A DNA stretch of 64,000 bases from positions 53,073,994-53,137,993 of the forward strand of contig NC_066316.1 of the NCBI RefSeq assembly GCF_022539315.1, given 5' to 3'. Origin of the DNA: Serinus canaria (Eukaryota > Chordata > Aves > Passeriformes > Fringillidae). The notes under the pieces were generated by a model, which did no database searches, was not told the DNA's origin, and was given only the letters and a program-made list of their open reading frames with translations. This document shows, in pieces, positions 61,001 to 64,000 of the stretch (position 1 is the first letter of the stretch; each line of letters opens with the position of its first letter). The translations under genes and the position numbers were made by a program.

Positions 61001-64000
61001 AGTGTTACTACTCTTAGAATTGTCAAATACTGAACACAGAAAAAGATTATCCCTCATGTTTGCTCAGATTCCTTAATTAATTTAATTGAGGATGTATCCC
61101 TTCAGGCAGCAGCTTTCCTTGAATATTACAAGAAGTATCTTTTTTGGAGGGTACACTAGTGGGTATTTCCTGACATCAAATTTCAGAATTTTCCCTGCAG
61201 AGGGAATCCCTGTGCAGAGACCTGCTCACTGCCAGTAACACTTTGATAAACAGCAGAGAGCTCCAGGACAGAGCAAGCAGTGACAAACCTTTTCCAAGTG
61301 GCACTTGGTGATGACTAGATGTGAACTGACATCCTCAGTTTACATCTTAGACAGGATAAAACAGTTGTTTTAAATCAGCATCTGTAAGGACAGCAAGTAC
61401 TGACTAGGTCTACCCCAGAAAACACATTTTTAGAAAATATTAGTAGACCACAGACCCCATTAGAAACTGTTCCTGTGAAAATGGCTTTTCCAGACAAGAA
61501 TGTTTGGATCCGCATACAGCAAACTGTAACATGACTTGAAGTTTTGAATTAATTGAGAACTTTGATACTTTTAGCCCTGCTTTTTGCTTGGCTTCTCAGC
61601 TGCTTTTTTGAAGCATCATGTGAAAGTTTGCATGAGTGTAGGAGGGAAATAAAATCTGGTGGAAGACTAGTCTGTCACAGCTCGATAAAAATAAAAACTC
61701 CCTGGCACAGAAGAGATAATTATCAAGCATCACCCCTGTGAACAAAGGATGCAGGGGAAGTACAAAAGCAACTCTTACCACCCAGCAGCCCTCGTAACTG
61801 TGCAATCATACTCCCTGTGGCTACTGAGATCAGCAGAAAAATACATCTAGAAACTGTGCTGAGGAGCACAGTCAGAGTCCTACAACTTTCAAGCATTGTC
61901 ATTAGAAAAGGGGAGGAAAGAAAAGAAGTCCTCTAAAGGTCTTTCCTGAAAAGATGATGACTTTCCTGAAAGGTTCACTGACAGTAATTCACTGATGGGG
62001 AGACTCAGTAAATGACAAATCAATCTACTATGGGTATCTGGAGAGGGGCTGAGCCTGTATTTAAAAAAAACAAACAACAAACCAGGGTTTTATACACTGA
62101 AGTGTTTAAATTAATATTTGCTCAGTTGGCATGCAGAAAACAATAAAAGCACAAATTTAATGCAAAGATGAAATAGCTATCACACTTAATTACACTAATG
62201 TAAAAAAAAAAGCCCTACAAGCTTGGCTTGCAAGACTGCTAAGAGGATACTCTATGTCAAGCTGTTCATCAATATAAAACTCTTTGCAGCAGATATAAAA
62301 TATATGTAGTCTAGGAAAAATATAAATATAGTTGAGCGACATAACATAAAGAAATAAAATTATTGTTGCTTTTCCTACAAAGTTTTCACCACCTTTGTTT
62401 CTGTTTCTGCACGTACTGCCTGTTTAATATACCAGTGTCTACTGGCTGCAGGTCATGCCCAGCAGAAGGGAGAAGGCTGGCACTGGGCACCCTGGGTTCA
62501 GCTCCACATGTTACAAGTTAACATCTCAATGAGACTGGGCTGCTTTCTCTTAAACTAGCCCAAGGGGATTGTTTCTCCTTCCACTCTCATTTATAGCTCT
62601 TCTCAGCTTACCCTTCCTTTCAACTTCACTACATCATTGCTTCAAGCCACTGTCCCAAACTTCTGCCCTTATGCCAACACAAATCTTCGTCAGGTTCTTT
62701 TGTGAGCGAAGTTAGTTCACTAAAATGTATGAAAATGACACCATTTTGTTGACTTCTCTTTCTGTCTCTCTAACAAACCAGACATACACCTGAAAAGGAT
62801 ATTAGCACAAAGCAAGGGAAAAAGAAGCACACACGAAACCACAGGGAGAGGGAAATGTGGACAGTGGGAGGAGACCTCAGTTTCAGCAGCTGTCAGTAAG
62901 GTTTTCATTCAGACCACAACCTCCTGTGAAACCCTGTTCTAACCTTGACCTCTTCCAATTTAGAGATGGCAACAGAATACCCATATATAGACAGATTAAA
63001 GGCAAAGCAAGACTCTGGGCTAGAAGAACAAAAATAGCTTATAACTTATTTTTTCTAATGATAAGTTGCCAGTGCAGCCAAGGACATGCATGAACAACAC
63101 AGGCAGAGGAAGACGTAAAGATGGGCAAAACGTGAGGGCAAAGCAAAACCTTGGAAGCTGCTGCCTGATAAAGAATTTATAAAGATAAACAGGACAAAGA
63201 GAATGATCAGAGCAAAATACTTTCACTGTTTTGGGGTTTGGAGGCTTCCTTCTTTTTACTTGTTTTTTCCAGAAGCATGCTGCTGGCACACAAAAAATGT
63301 GGTATAATTTGAGTATAGATTAGTCCAAGTAACGTAAATTTCTAACAAGAGTAGCTAAGGAAGTTTTGCATTAGTTTCCTACAACTGCTTCATTCTTTTG
63401 TACAGCTTTAAAAATTCCTTTGCATTGTTTGAAGGGATATTAAGGGACACACAGACTAATTTCAATAGGATTTAAAATTTACTTTTAAAAAGTTAATTTA
63501 TTTCATTATTATTTGTTTTGAGCATTTTTTCTAAATCATACACTCCCTCATTTTACAATGGTAAAGCAGTTTCAAAAACCTATTTGATAAAATACAAGAC
63601 AAAAATCACTCTTCCGACAATTTCCTTCATTTTAAATTCAGGAAATCTGGAATGTTGCAAGCATGTGAAGACTATGGAAAACAGAATAGTTGTCAAACAA
63701 AAGGCAGAATGACAACAGGAACAGAAGTGATAGCCAGACTACAACCTCCTCATCATCTTAATAACCTCAGATATTATGTCTTAATCAGAAAGGCATATTT
63801 ATTGAATGGATTCAGATGAGAACCATTGTTAGTTTATTCTCTATTTTACAGTATTAGATGCATCTTATTTTTTCAATACTTGCTATATTTCTTGGGGCTA
63901 ACTCCATTTAAAATTAATTCTAATTGAAAATAATTTTAAAGTGGAAACACATATAAACTGGTAGTGATTCTAGCATGTAACTAAGTATTCTAGCCTCTAC
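58075..64000 (-). other. ZDHHC14: 3' part of a ZDHHC14 intron, no exon found
   Basis: This is the intron upstream of the first exon in the window, and it continues beyond the window edge. I searched it on the minus strand for the peptide that should precede CPYL (first membrane segment, ending near FAFD) and found neither that peptide nor a matching donor. It holds A-rich low-complexity sequence (60700-60790) and a short hairpin (58374-58404). Several 60-90-codon ORFs on both strands look random and match nothing I recognise. Confidence 0.75.
58374..58404. repeat. Short hairpin, 10-bp arms
   Basis: CTGCCCAATT (58374-58383) and AATTGGGCAG (58395-58404) are exact inverted copies around an 11-nt loop. 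It lies about 300 nt upstream, in the transcription direction, of the first exon in the window. Confidence 0.88.

Overview
The window looks like a piece of a bird (or at least sauropsid) nuclear genome. It is AT-rich and intron-dense, with almost no long ORFs. It carries diagnostic 3' ends of CR1 LINEs: one clear copy on each strand and one small remnant. I see no bacterial-type gene organisation, rRNA, tRNA or CRISPR array.

The only protein-coding gene I can support is on the minus strand: ZDHHC14, a DHHC-type protein S-palmitoyltransferase. Eight coding exons (58074-57914, 48912-48754, 37946-37809, 34176-34128, 30483-30381, 28659-28550, 26124-26022, 17992-17591) join in frame. Together they give 407 residues plus stop: the second membrane segment, the DPG motif, the zinc-binding cysteine-rich domain with DHHC, membrane segments 3 and 4, the TTxE motif and the whole C-terminal tail. 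The first roughly 82 residues, with the cytosolic N-terminus and first membrane segment, are encoded upstream, beyond position 64000. A plausible 3' UTR runs from the stop codon to about 16760, with a candidate poly(A) signal at 16781-16786.

The most notable gene feature is the intron between the exons at 34128-34176 and 30381-30483. It does not obey GT-AG. It begins ATATCCTTT, ends AATTAC and has a perfect TTCCTTGAC branch site 11 nt before its end, which is the full signature of a U12-dependent AT-AC intron removed by the minor spliceosome. The last coding exon also has a second in-frame acceptor 45 nt inside it, which predicts a 15-residue-shorter isoform.

Below about 16760 lies roughly 17 kb with no recognisable gene, downstream of ZDHHC14. 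It holds simple repeats, a CR1 remnant, a small GC/CpG-rich patch (about 11540-11840) and one striking object: a perfect inverted repeat with 50-bp arms and a 2-nt loop at 7819-7920. That is either a very recent fold-back/template-switch event, a hairpin-RNA locus, or an assembly artefact. The introns hold CR1 copies, microsatellites, small tandem duplications and short hairpins, and otherwise nothing I can name.
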